Shown here piece by piece: positions 27,001 to 35,460 of a stretch of 64,000 nucleotides of DNA; the first letter of the stretch is position 1, and the number at the start of each line of letters is the position of its first letter. Under the pieces are notes generated by a model. That model did no database searches, was not told where the DNA came from, and saw nothing but the letters and a program-made list of their open reading frames with translations. The position numbers and the translations under genes are program-made. Origin of the DNA: Dyadobacter sp. 3J3 (GTDB lineage: Bacteria; Bacteroidota; Bacteroidia; Cytophagales; Spirosomataceae); NCBI RefSeq assembly GCF_009801115.1, contig NZ_VTOL01000010.1, positions 221,060 through 285,059 on the forward strand. Direction: 5' to 3'.

Positions 27001-27744
27001 AGAAACGGGAAATCTCCCGCCATAATTCCCCAGCGATTGTAAAGGAAAATGCGACAGGATCATCACATTTTTATTCGTGATTTCATCCAGAATCCCTTCA
27101 AATTCTTCAATAAAATTATCCGTGTCCGCTATGGTACAAACGTCCGACGATGGTACCGGTTTTTCATGCGGATGATTCCACCATTGGGAGTTGATAATAA
27201 CCACTTCCAGCGAAGGCAAAGAAAAGGTCCAAGGGCCCGGACAGCCGCGTTCGAGAAAAACATGAAATCTAGGATGTTTTGATTTTTGTAATCCTTTTTC
27301 AAGCTGCTGTACCTTTTTCCATCCTTTTTTTCCCGAGTTATCCCAATCACGATCTCCCTGGTTCATCAGAATTTGTAGTTTTGGGAAACGGTTTAAAACT
27401 TCATTGGCTTTGTTTTTCCAGCTACCTATTTGTTCCTCAGTATAGTTTTCAGGAAAAATATCCCCGTTCAAAACCCACAAAACATCCGTCGAAACATTTG
27501 TATTGTATTGGTCAATAATGTCAAATAATTGGTCAGGACTTTTCAGATCAGCCGTGTTTCCAGTTAGCACGACTTTCAAATCGGCCGCTTTTATTTGAAA
27601 ACCGGCGGTCAGAAAGATTGTCAAGGTCAACAACAACCGAGAAACGGTATACTTAAAAATGCTGGGAGGTAAAGTTTTTGTCAAAGTATACGTTGATTTG
27701 TCTGTGAGCGAAAAAATTTTATTGTGAGCACTACAAATTAACAT
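24004..27744 (-). CDS. Metallophosphoesterase-Omp85 (BamA/TamA-like) fusion protein
   Basis: A 1246-residue exported protein. An N-terminal signal or membrane segment covers about 34-53. Residues 55-370 have a calcineurin-type phosphoesterase layout, but several ligands are changed. The first-motif GD is GN (62-63), the third motif is GDRDW (130-134) where GNHDW is usual, and the last is GHEK (300-303) where GHxH is usual. Asp95 (NGDIF) and His232 (LSHFP) remain. After a long middle region (phosphodiesterase-linked, RDRDHAFSRWDG near 640), the C-terminal 400 residues form an Omp85-type barrel with the loop-6 motif LAGFRRNRF and the pattern YGGGFYVTPFR. It probably sits in the outer membrane with a periplasmic or surface N-terminal domain. 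Catalysis is doubtful. Confidence 0.8.
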   Translation of the reverse strand: MLICSAHNKIFSLTDKSTYTLTKTLPPSIFKYTVSRLLLTLTIFLTAGFQIKAADLKVVLTGNTADLKSPDQLFDIIDQYNTNVSTDVLWVLNGDIFPENYTEEQIGSWKNKANEVLNRFPKLQILMNQGDRDWDNSGKKGWKKVQQLEKGLQKSKHPRFHVFLERGCPGPWTFSLPSLEVVIINSQWWNHPHEKPVPSSDVCTIADTDNFIEEFEGILDEITNKNVMILSHFPLQSLGNYGGRFPVSSYLFPPVIGSAKVAFRQNIGTSEDIVNSKFDLFRYKLGHILRDYSSLIFASGHEKNESIQKIKNNFYVNSGAIGTADYIASDKKATLTSSKIGFVEITYAANGAVKYQNYILSDNKLTKEKTGALMHSACDEPDAEVKNTLYQPCKDPVKPTDKMEVSDRGFVKIAAGGEYASGKFKEKWFGKHYRDSWTVPVEVPYLNMDTTKNGLIINGKGGGRQTTSLKLVGGDGREYVFRSVDKDPFRALDFELRGTVVSQVLKDQTTTQQPYGAMAVSGLLDKIGILHATPKLYVLPKDNKLGSFKNDYGNLFGMLEERPTDKIEKGKIFAGADDIEKSFKMFDKLYHDHDNRIDKKEFGRARMFDLWIGDWSKHEDNWKWAGFKDKNGEIFRPVPRDRDHAFSRWDGIIPWIADREWGIPNGENFGEHIVGLRSLMWQARHLDRFVASELSREDWIKAAKEIQNAITDADIEAAVRNMPSEIYAKDGQEIERKLKIRIKDLTRYAQEYYLLLAKEVDVVGSNKAEYFEVIRNTNGSVEITVFDLDKNTKQPIRSKVYYRRIFNYNETKEIRLFGLLENDVFDIKGEAAHSILVRVISGGGNDTVSDHSVVTGGSKKTLIYEKDTNGKLDLGSEGKDVKPASEKLYEYDRNAFAYNTYFPLGLITFNSFTGVALSGGVTFTRHNFSKPDFSAKHIFKVSVSTKGNYEFSYANQFRELFGKWDGISEVIVSRPLNYNFFFGVGNDTKKDTEKANNYYRTQYNSVSLTAGLTRQFWKLSKIELTAKYERDEGIQRNNSYLSDHPDAFGVEKLNLLFAKGIFNLDFRDRIALPERGFRVQLIQQVGHVSKSDDKVASITEFEMEQYLSTHHKNPLTFGLRLGGGITKGQLPFYKLLSLGQLNDLAGFRRNRFTGESRAFLNTELRYQLTQTRNTFIPLKIGIRGFYDVGRVWADGEPAAGEYWHQGYGGGFYVTPFREQFAFNISAGTSKEESLLLMISIGSFFGR

Positions 27745-27838
27745 TTTCCTGGCATTCCTTCAAATGTTTATTTGATGGATAATGTTGTATAAATTACCTC
27801 AAATGCCACCACCATGAGCTTTAAATTCATCACCAATC

Positions 27839-28621
27839 TTACTTTTCAGCAATTACAATCCTGAATTTATTATGATAAACAACATGTCCGTTTTCTTTTT
27901 CATAAGGATCGACGGCTTTTGAAACCGCATCATATACTTTTTCAAATCCACTGTTCTGAATTGCTTTTGCAATGGGTCCGGCAGAAATTAATCCTTTAAG
28001 TGCCGTATCTTTATCGGGATAATCCCAAACAGAATTGATATCCGTACTATGTAAAATCTTGAATCCTGATTCTTCCAGTGTATTTTCCAGCAAATGATTC
28101 TCCGAAAGTGCAAAAGGACCAGGAGCACCTGGAGGCGGTGGCGGCAACAAACTTCCCACTGCTTTGAGATAGGAAGCCGCTTCACAATCTTCTTTATTTC
28201 CCCAAATCATGACCACGATTTTTCCTTGTTTTTTCAAAACTCTTCCGGCCTCTTCCAATGCATTTTTCACATTTGCGGCATATTGAAATGAATTAAAACC
28301 GCAGACAAAATCAAAAGTTCCGTGATCAAAAGGGAGTTCTTCCATTTCTCCGATTAAAAAATCGACTGTATTTGTTCGCCTTTTTGCCTCGTCAATTAAT
28401 CTTTCACTGGCGTCGATGGCTGTAACTTCTGCTCCCGCAGCACTGGCAAGGCTACTAAATAATCCCGATCCGCAACCAACATCAAGCAACTTGTTGCCAG
28501 TTTCTATATTTAGAAAGTCCAGTACATAGTCATACCCTGCCCTGCCGGTTTGTTCCTGAATTCCTGCCCAGTTTTTTGGTTGCTGCCCCCAAAGTTCTCC
28601 CTGAATTGCTTTTGAACCCAT
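27839..28621 (-). CDS. Class I SAM-dependent methyltransferase
   Basis: 260 residues from the chosen start. The open frame runs back to 28711, but the first 30 residues look non-coding, and ATG 28621 begins MGSKAIQGELWGQQPKNW, the usual start in this family. SAM-binding motif I is LDVGCGSGLFSS, followed by acidic motif II in VTAIDASERL and motif III near GTFDFVCGFNSFQY, giving a Methyltransf_11-type fold. The substrate cannot be told; a small-molecule or quinone-like acceptor is typical of this family. It lies 94 bases upstream of the metallophosphoesterase fusion on the same strand. Confidence 0.9.
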   Translation of the reverse strand: MGSKAIQGELWGQQPKNWAGIQEQTGRAGYDYVLDFLNIETGNKLLDVGCGSGLFSSLASAAGAEVTAIDASERLIDEAKRRTNTVDFLIGEMEELPFDHGTFDFVCGFNSFQYAANVKNALEEAGRVLKKQGKIVVMIWGNKEDCEAASYLKAVGSLLPPPPPGAPGPFALSENHLLENTLEESGFKILHSTDINSVWDYPDKDTALKGLISAGPIAKAIQNSGFEKVYDAVSKAVDPYEKENGHVVYHNKFRIVIAEK

Positions 28622-28858
28622 GATTGATAAGTTGATAATAATTTTATAAGTTAATAAACTAGTCGTCAACAACTTATACTCAAAATTATTCAAACATTTC
28701 AAATTGAACAATCCAGTTATCTGTTTTGACTAATTCTTTCCCTCATCCTTCTGTTTTATTCTAAATTGTTGCGTACTATTTTTACATTTAAAAACGATTC
28801 TTTGACATGCGATTCCTGAATAGTAGAAAATCAAAATCCGTTTAACTAATTGCTCTCA

Positions 28859-30580
28859 ATGAAAACTTTACTCCTACCATTCGTTATTTTTGCTTGTATT
28901 TCAGGTGTTTTTGTCATTAAATATCAACAGGAAAAATCTGTTCAAACCGAATCCTACAAACAGGAAACAATTCCTTTTTGCGGACAAACACCATCCGGGA
29001 ATCCAATTTTAAATGAAGCCGGTAAATTTGTTATGCCCTTACCCGGTTCAGGACACCATTCCTACAAAATTACAAGCACGAACGATAGTGCCCAATTCTA
29101 TTTCAATCAAGGATTGACGATGTATTATAGTTTTCATATGAAAGAAGCGTTGGCATCTTTCATGGAATCTTCCAGGTTTGATCCGGGTCATCCGATGCCG
29201 TATTGGGGACAGGCACTTGCTATGGGGCCATACTACAATTCCGCTTATTCTTATCAGATGCCTGCGGCTGTTCCAGCGGTTTTAGTTAAAATGATAAAGG
29301 CAGCGGCACGAGGAAATGAAAGTGAAAACATGCTGGTCAAAGCTATGGATATTCGTTACTCCGACGATATTTCTGATGCAAACAGGAAAAATTTAAATAT
29401 TGCTTATGCGGAAGCGATGAAAAAACTCGCGACTTCCAAGACGAGCAACGTTGATACGAAAGCTTTATATGTCGATGCTGTGATGCTCATCCATGCCTGG
29501 GATTTTTGGAATGCGGACGGTTCAGCCAAGCCATGGACACCGGAACTGATATCTTTGTGCGAGAATATTTTAAAGAAAAACCCAAATCATCCTGCGGCGC
29601 TGCACTATCACATTCATCTTACCGAAGCTTCCAGACATCCTGAAACAGCCCTTCCAAATGCTGATAAACTAAAAAATATTTTACCGGGAGTAGCTCATAT
29701 GGTGCACATGTCAAGCCATGAATATCAGCGAAACGGATTATATTTCAAGGGCGTAAAAGTGAATGACCTGGCAGATAAAAACCTGCTGCGTTATGATTCT
29801 CTGGCGCCGCACTTGCAATTGAACAAACACAGCACGCATTATTATGCCGTGCAAACTTATTGCGCCATGAGCGGCGGAATGTACAAAATAGGAATGCATG
29901 ATGCGCTGCGATGCAGGAAAAGTGTTGCCCCCACGCCTCAGCAAACGTATGACCAATATATGTTTATGATGCCCGTCCTTACTTTGGTCAGGCTTGGAAA
30001 ATGGGAGGAAATTTTGAAAGACAGTATTACGCCGGATCCAACATGGAGTTACGCCTCACTCCTTTCAAATTTTGCAAAAGGGCTTGCATATGTTAATACG
30101 GGGGATGCAATTTCAGCTAAAAAACAGCTTGAATTGCTTTATCAAAATAGCAAAGATCCAGTGCTCACCAAAGTCCGGATCCCATTTAATGCACCAATTT
30201 CCATGGCTACTATTGCTGGAGAAATTTTGAATGCTTCCATTTTATTTTCTGAAAAGAAATATGATGACGCTTTCAGCAGTTTAAATAAAGCAATTAAAGT
30301 TGAAGATAATCTTATTTATACCGAGCCAAACGACTGGCCGATCCCGGCCCGACAGTTTTTAGGCGCTTTTCTTTTGAAAACAGGAAAATATACAATGGCA
30401 GAAAAAGTATACCGGCAAGATCTGATATTAAATCCCGGTAATGGCTGGTCATTAATTGGATTGTCAAAAAGTCTGAAAGCACAAAAGAAAAACGATCAAC
30501 TGGCATATTATAAGACAAAATACATGCGCGCATTTTCCGGTTCAGAAATTATGCCTTTGTCCTCAATTTATATTAAATAG
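28859..30580 (+). CDS. Exported TPR-repeat protein
   Basis: 573 residues from the ATG at 28859; a TTG at 28850 is in frame but less likely. A short N-terminal signal/anchor (LLLPFVIFACISGVFVI) is followed by helical repeats of TPR type, such as FNQGLTMYYSFHMKEALASF, KYTMAEKVYRQDLILNPGN and HPAALHYHIHLTEASRHPE. Many Bacteroidota encode such periplasmic TPR proteins, and no enzymatic motif is evident. The His-rich stretch around HYHIHLTEASRHPETALP recurs in this family. It starts 237 bases from the divergent methyltransferase gene, and no partner gene is obvious. Function unknown, probably protein-protein interaction. Confidence 0.8.
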   Translation: MKTLLLPFVIFACISGVFVIKYQQEKSVQTESYKQETIPFCGQTPSGNPILNEAGKFVMPLPGSGHHSYKITSTNDSAQFYFNQGLTMYYSFHMKEALASFMESSRFDPGHPMPYWGQALAMGPYYNSAYSYQMPAAVPAVLVKMIKAAARGNESENMLVKAMDIRYSDDISDANRKNLNIAYAEAMKKLATSKTSNVDTKALYVDAVMLIHAWDFWNADGSAKPWTPELISLCENILKKNPNHPAALHYHIHLTEASRHPETALPNADKLKNILPGVAHMVHMSSHEYQRNGLYFKGVKVNDLADKNLLRYDSLAPHLQLNKHSTHYYAVQTYCAMSGGMYKIGMHDALRCRKSVAPTPQQTYDQYMFMMPVLTLVRLGKWEEILKDSITPDPTWSYASLLSNFAKGLAYVNTGDAISAKKQLELLYQNSKDPVLTKVRIPFNAPISMATIAGEILNASILFSEKKYDDAFSSLNKAIKVEDNLIYTEPNDWPIPARQFLGAFLLKTGKYTMAEKVYRQDLILNPGNGWSLIGLSKSLKAQKKNDQLAYYKTKYMRAFSGSEIMPLSSIYIK

Positions 30581-30713
30581 AAAAAAAAATTATTAATTTG
30601 TTCCCGTTATTCTTATAATATTGGTTTAATAAAGCACGCATCAGTCAAATTTCTTTATTAAATTAAAAAAATGAATATTTAGACGATTTTGAACTTGAAT
30701 TACTCAACGCACA

Positions 30714-33700
30714 ATGAAAAACCTTCCCATTCCTCATAACGAAAATGAAAGGTTAAAAGCACTCCAGGGTTATCAGATTCTGGATACATATAGTGAAAAG
30801 GAATTTGACCGGCTTACAGAACTCGCTTCTGTCATTTGTGCTACTCCGATTTCTCTTGTATCTCTTATTGATGAAAAACGGCAGTGGTTCAAATCAAACA
30901 TTGGACTTGATATTCCTGAAACGTCAAGAGATCTTGCATTTTGCCAGTATGCAATTATGGAAAATGTAATTTTTGAAGTTGAAGATACTACCCGTGATGA
31001 ACGGTTTAAGGATAATGAGCTCGTAACGGGCAACCCTCATATTCGCTTTTATGCAGGCTATCCCCTGATTGACCCGAAAGGATTTGCTTTGGGAACAATC
31101 TGTGTTATTGATAACAAGGCCAGAAAACTGAATGATCAGCAGAAAAGTGCCTTGAAACTGATTGCCGAACAGGTCATGTCGCTGATCGTGGATCAGCGAA
31201 AACGGCAGGAATTAAAATATTTTGAGCGCCTTTTTCAATTATCCAACGACCTCATCTGCATTGCAGGCACTGATGGCTATTTCCGTCAGATCAACCCGGC
31301 TTTTGAACAACTGCTTGGCTGGGATGAACAATTTCTTCTCAAAACATCGTTTTTTGAACTTACTCATCCGGACGATCTTGAAAAAACCTATGAACAGATC
31401 TCAAAGCTTTCTTCCGGCGTTCCCAGCATCAATTTCACACAACGATTCCGGCGAAAAAATGGCGACTATTTATACCTTCAATGGGTAGCCACACCAGAAC
31501 CATCAACTGGAAATTTGTTTGCGATTGCCAGGAATATTACGGAAGAAAAGATTCAGGAGCAAAAATTACAGATCAGCGAAGATAATTTCCGGTCGTTTTT
31601 TGAAAATTCGCAAGGATTAATGTGTACACATGATCTCAATGGAAATTTTATAACCGTTAATGCGGCTGGTGCTGAATTACTTGGTTATTCTACAACTGAG
31701 ATTTTGACAATGGGACTGGCAGATCTTATTCCTGTCAAACATCATTACGCCCTGAAATTTTATTTACAAGAAATCAGGGAAACAGGAAAGTCGAACGGCT
31801 TGATGACCACCCAGCACAAAAACGGAGATTACCTGATATGGAGCTATCATAACATTCTTGTCCGCAATCCATATGGAGAAGATTATATTGTAGGCAACTC
31901 TATTGATGTAACGGAAAGTCAGCAAATTGCCAAACGCCTTCAAAGAACACAGGAAATGCTTATGCAAACCAACCAGACGGCACGTGTTGGCGGCTGGGAA
32001 GTAAATATAGGCTCTGGTAAAATAAGCTGGTCGGAAGTTACCAAAGAAATCCATGAAGTAGATGCTGATTATGAACCTGATGTAAAAAATGCATTTCAGT
32101 TTTACCATAACGAAGACAGCAGACAAAGGCTAATAAAAGCATTTGAGCAGGCCGCTTTGGAGGGGAAAAGTTATAATCTTGAACTCGAACTAATGACGGC
32201 AAAAGGCAATTCTGTCTGGGTTAGAAGTATCGGTAATTCGGAAATGCAAAACGGAATTTGCAAAAGAATTTACGGAACATTTCAGGATATTGACGAGAAA
32301 AAAAGAGCCGAACTGGAAACAGCCAAATCCAGAAAATTGCTAGATGATGTATTGAATGCAGCCTCGGCCGTGAGCATTATTGCTACTGATGTTAATGGTC
32401 TTATCACTGTATTTAACAAGGGTGCTGAAAATCTTCTGGGCTACGCCTGCGAAGAGGTAATTGGACATTTCACGCCCGAAATGATTCACATTAGTGAAGA
32501 GATAAAAAGCCGCTCGGAAGAACTAAGTAAAGAATACGGCATACCAATTAATGAACTTCAAACAATTGTTCACAAGGCTGAAAAGAACGGTTTTGAAATA
32601 CGGGAATGGACTTACAAAACAAAAACAGGTACACTTTTTCCGGTTTCTCTGGCAGTAACCACGATTAGGGATCTTGACAATGTTATTATCGGATACCTGG
32701 GTGTGGCAACAGATTTGTCGGCCAGTAAAAAAGCCGAGCAGGAAGTAATCTCTGAAAGAGCCCGGTTACTTGCCTTTGTTGAACACGCACCGGCTGCGGT
32801 CGCTATGTTTGACAAAGACATCAGATATCTGGCAATCAGCAGAAAATGGCTTGAAGAATATCAATTGACCAACCAAAACATTATTGGATTAACCCATTAT
32901 GAGGTCTTCACCAATATTAGTAATGATTGGAAAGAGATTCATCAAAGAGCGTTGCAAGGAGCAATTATCACAAAAGAGGAAGAAAAATGGACTCCCCCGG
33001 GCTGGGACCACGAGCAATACCTAAAATGGGAAGTTAGGCCATGGTATCAGTTTGATGGTTCGATCGGTGGCATCATGATGTTCACACAGGATATTACTGA
33101 AATTGCTTTGAGCAAAGAAGAATTAAAGCACGCCAAAATTCTCGCAGAACAGGCTAATATTGCAAAATCTGAATTTCTGGCCAATATGAGCCATGAAATC
33201 AGAACTCCGCTTAACGGTATAATCGGATTTACTGACCTGGTTTTAAAAACACAGCTAAATGATACTCAAAAACAATATTTAGGAATTGTAAACCAATCAG
33301 GTACGGCATTGCTTAATATTATCAACGACATCCTGGACTTCTCAAAAATTGAAGCCGGAAAACTGGAACTTGATATTGATCAGTGTGATATTTTTGAAAT
33401 CGCCTCCCAGTCAGCCGATATTATTTCCTTTCAAATTCAAAATAAAGGATTGGAAATGCTACTCAATATTCCAGCCGATTTGCCGCGATTTGTATGGGCA
33501 GATGAAATCAGGCTGAAACAGGTTTTGATCAACCTGCTGAGTAACGCGGCCAAATTTACAGAAAGCGGGGAAATTGAATTGAAAATTGAAATTCTCGAAT
33601 ACAAACCGGAAGAAAACAATCAAGTAACCTGCCGGTATTCAGTGCGGGACACCGGTATCGGGATCAGGGAGGAAAAACAGGCAAAAATATTCGAGGCTTT

Positions 33701-35075
33701 TTTACAGGAAGATGGTTCTACAACAAAAAAATATGGTGGTACGGGACTTGGATTGACAATTTCCAACAAACTTTTAGGTATGATGGGAAGTCATCTGCAA
33801 CTAAAAAGTATTCCTGGAATCGGCAGCACGTTCTTTTTTGACCTTACCCTGGCATCAGAACCTGGAGAGCCTATTGTGTGGGAACAGGTCGATTCCATTA
33901 AGCATGTTTTGATCGTAGATGACAACGACAATAATCGCATCATTCTTGAAAAAATGCTTGAAATGTTGAAAATTGAATCGTCTCAGGCAAAAACCGGCAC
34001 GGAGGCTTTGGACATGATCCTGAACGGGAAAACCATTTTTGACGCTGTTTTGATGGATTATCACATGCCGGAAATGGATGGATTGGAAACGATAAGGGAA
34101 TTGCGAATAACATATGGAATAAATGCCGACCGCCTTCCTATTGTGCTGCTGAACAGCTCTGCGGACGATGCCGTTGTTTTAAAAGGCTGTGAAGATCTAA
34201 ATGTGAATTACCGTTTGATGAAACCGATCAAACTGAATGATATTTTCCTTTCACTTTCCCGATTATCTCAAAAAGAAAGGTTCGAAGAGTACAATCTTTT
34301 GCCTGGAAATAATGAGATCAACACCGGCAGACTTGTGATTCTGATAGCAGAAGATAATCCTGTTAATATGTTTCTGGCTAAAACGGTGATACGGAAAATC
34401 GTACCAAATGCTGAGATTATCGAAGCTGAAAACGGATTGAAAGCAGTGCAGTCATGTAAAAAACAATTGCCGGCGATCATTTTTATGGATGTACAAATGC
34501 CTGAAATGAATGGCTACGAAGCGACGATTGCTATCAGAGATCTTGAAGGAGAAAACCATGTGCCCATCATTGCACTAACGGCCGGAAATGTAAAAGGTGA
34601 AAAGGAAAAATGCCTCGAAGCGGGTATGGATGACTTTGTTACCAAGCCGTTTGTTGAAGATGTAATCTGGCAGGTACTTAACAAATTTGTTGGTCTGGAT
34701 AGTCCTGAGAACAAACAGAAAAAAATGGTAAATTCTTCTATATATGACAGCGGTCGTTTCGACATTGAGAAACTGAACAATATGTACATGCACGACAGTG
34801 AATTTATTCGTGACCTATTGGAATTGACCAAAGACGGACTTAACAATAGTCTGTCAGATTTAAAGGTGTATTACCAAAAAGAAGATCTGACTGCTATCAA
34901 CGCTTCCGGACATAAACTAAAAGGCTCCTCATCAGCCGTTTACCTAAATCATATTGCTGAACTCGCAGGTCTGCTGGAACATATGATTGTTTTTGACAAA
35001 ACCATTATTGAAAAACTATTAACTGAGTTGGAAAACGAGATTGATTATTTGTTACCTATCCTGGCAGCCCAATAA
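30714..35075 (+). CDS. Hybrid histidine kinase: GAF, five PAS, HisKA, HATPase, two REC, HPt
   Basis: 1453 residues with no transmembrane segment, so a cytoplasmic sensor. Domains in order are a GAF (about 20-165); PAS units near 170-290, 290-410, 415-540, 540-670 and 675-805; HisKA with phospho-acceptor His827 (NMSHEIRTPLNG); HATPase_c about 925-1050 with DTGIGI and GTGLGL; receiver 1 with Asp1115 (LMDYHMPEMDG); receiver 2 with Asp1259 (FMDVQMPEMNG); and an HPt domain with His1400 (GHKLKGSSSA). It is therefore a self-contained phosphorelay whose output must be a separate protein. The HPt at the end suggests transfer onward. It converges on the DUF2805 gene with a 12-base gap. Ligands unknown. 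Confidence 0.95.
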   Translation: MKNLPIPHNENERLKALQGYQILDTYSEKEFDRLTELASVICATPISLVSLIDEKRQWFKSNIGLDIPETSRDLAFCQYAIMENVIFEVEDTTRDERFKDNELVTGNPHIRFYAGYPLIDPKGFALGTICVIDNKARKLNDQQKSALKLIAEQVMSLIVDQRKRQELKYFERLFQLSNDLICIAGTDGYFRQINPAFEQLLGWDEQFLLKTSFFELTHPDDLEKTYEQISKLSSGVPSINFTQRFRRKNGDYLYLQWVATPEPSTGNLFAIARNITEEKIQEQKLQISEDNFRSFFENSQGLMCTHDLNGNFITVNAAGAELLGYSTTEILTMGLADLIPVKHHYALKFYLQEIRETGKSNGLMTTQHKNGDYLIWSYHNILVRNPYGEDYIVGNSIDVTESQQIAKRLQRTQEMLMQTNQTARVGGWEVNIGSGKISWSEVTKEIHEVDADYEPDVKNAFQFYHNEDSRQRLIKAFEQAALEGKSYNLELELMTAKGNSVWVRSIGNSEMQNGICKRIYGTFQDIDEKKRAELETAKSRKLLDDVLNAASAVSIIATDVNGLITVFNKGAENLLGYACEEVIGHFTPEMIHISEEIKSRSEELSKEYGIPINELQTIVHKAEKNGFEIREWTYKTKTGTLFPVSLAVTTIRDLDNVIIGYLGVATDLSASKKAEQEVISERARLLAFVEHAPAAVAMFDKDIRYLAISRKWLEEYQLTNQNIIGLTHYEVFTNISNDWKEIHQRALQGAIITKEEEKWTPPGWDHEQYLKWEVRPWYQFDGSIGGIMMFTQDITEIALSKEELKHAKILAEQANIAKSEFLANMSHEIRTPLNGIIGFTDLVLKTQLNDTQKQYLGIVNQSGTALLNIINDILDFSKIEAGKLELDIDQCDIFEIASQSADIISFQIQNKGLEMLLNIPADLPRFVWADEIRLKQVLINLLSNAAKFTESGEIELKIEILEYKPEENNQVTCRYSVRDTGIGIREEKQAKIFEAFLQEDGSTTKKYGGTGLGLTISNKLLGMMGSHLQLKSIPGIGSTFFFDLTLASEPGEPIVWEQVDSIKHVLIVDDNDNNRIILEKMLEMLKIESSQAKTGTEALDMILNGKTIFDAVLMDYHMPEMDGLETIRELRITYGINADRLPIVLLNSSADDAVVLKGCEDLNVNYRLMKPIKLNDIFLSLSRLSQKERFEEYNLLPGNNEINTGRLVILIAEDNPVNMFLAKTVIRKIVPNAEIIEAENGLKAVQSCKKQLPAIIFMDVQMPEMNGYEATIAIRDLEGENHVPIIALTAGNVKGEKEKCLEAGMDDFVTKPFVEDVIWQVLNKFVGLDSPENKQKKMVNSSIYDSGRFDIEKLNNMYMHDSEFIRDLLELTKDGLNNSLSDLKVYYQKEDLTAINASGHKLKGSSSAVYLNHIAELAGLLEHMIVFDKTIIEKLLTELENEIDYLLPILAAQ

Positions 35076-35087
35076 GTTTGACAAACC

Positions 35088-35357
35088 CTAACGTTTGCTA
35101 ATAGCGTTCATAGAAACGGAACGCTGCATTTTTGATTTGAATCGGTCTATACCGGCAACTCTTTTGAGCAGATGTTTCTGACTGACGCCGCTGTTCACTC
35201 TTTTTCTCCATAAATTAAAACTGCTTCGTTTCAGTTGGCCACGCATCAGTTGGATCACTTTGCTTTCTGATATTCCAAATTGGGCCTCTATGGCTTCAAA
35301 TGGCGTTCTGTCTTCCCAGGCCATTTCTATAATTCTGTCTATTTCTTCTGAGGTCAT
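35088..35357 (-). CDS. DUF2805 / TIGR03643 family protein
   Basis: An 89-residue basic protein matching the small TIGR03643 family (core MAWEDRTPFEAIEAQFGISE, then LMRGQLKRSSFNLWRKRV). The first 50 residues look like a helix-turn-helix-like fold, which suggests nucleic-acid binding, but no function is established. The family is common in Bacteroidota and some proteobacteria. It is convergent with the long histidine kinase gene and sits upstream of the ABC permease on the same strand as it, 103 bases away. Confidence 0.85.
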   Translation of the reverse strand: MTSEEIDRIIEMAWEDRTPFEAIEAQFGISESKVIQLMRGQLKRSSFNLWRKRVNSGVSQKHLLKRVAGIDRFKSKMQRSVSMNAISKR

Positions 35358-35460
35358 AATTTTTGTTTTATGGATAGGTACAAAAACCGTGCAAACTTAG
35401 ACAATGTTTTTATCCTGAACACAATATTGATTTGTATTCAGGATAATATTGATCAACAAA

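Noticed and set aside
24088..27518. Many plus-strand frames inside the metallophosphoesterase-Omp85 gene, including one of 283 codons
   Set aside because: The minus-strand frame has clear domains over its entire length, so the plus-strand frames are shadows.
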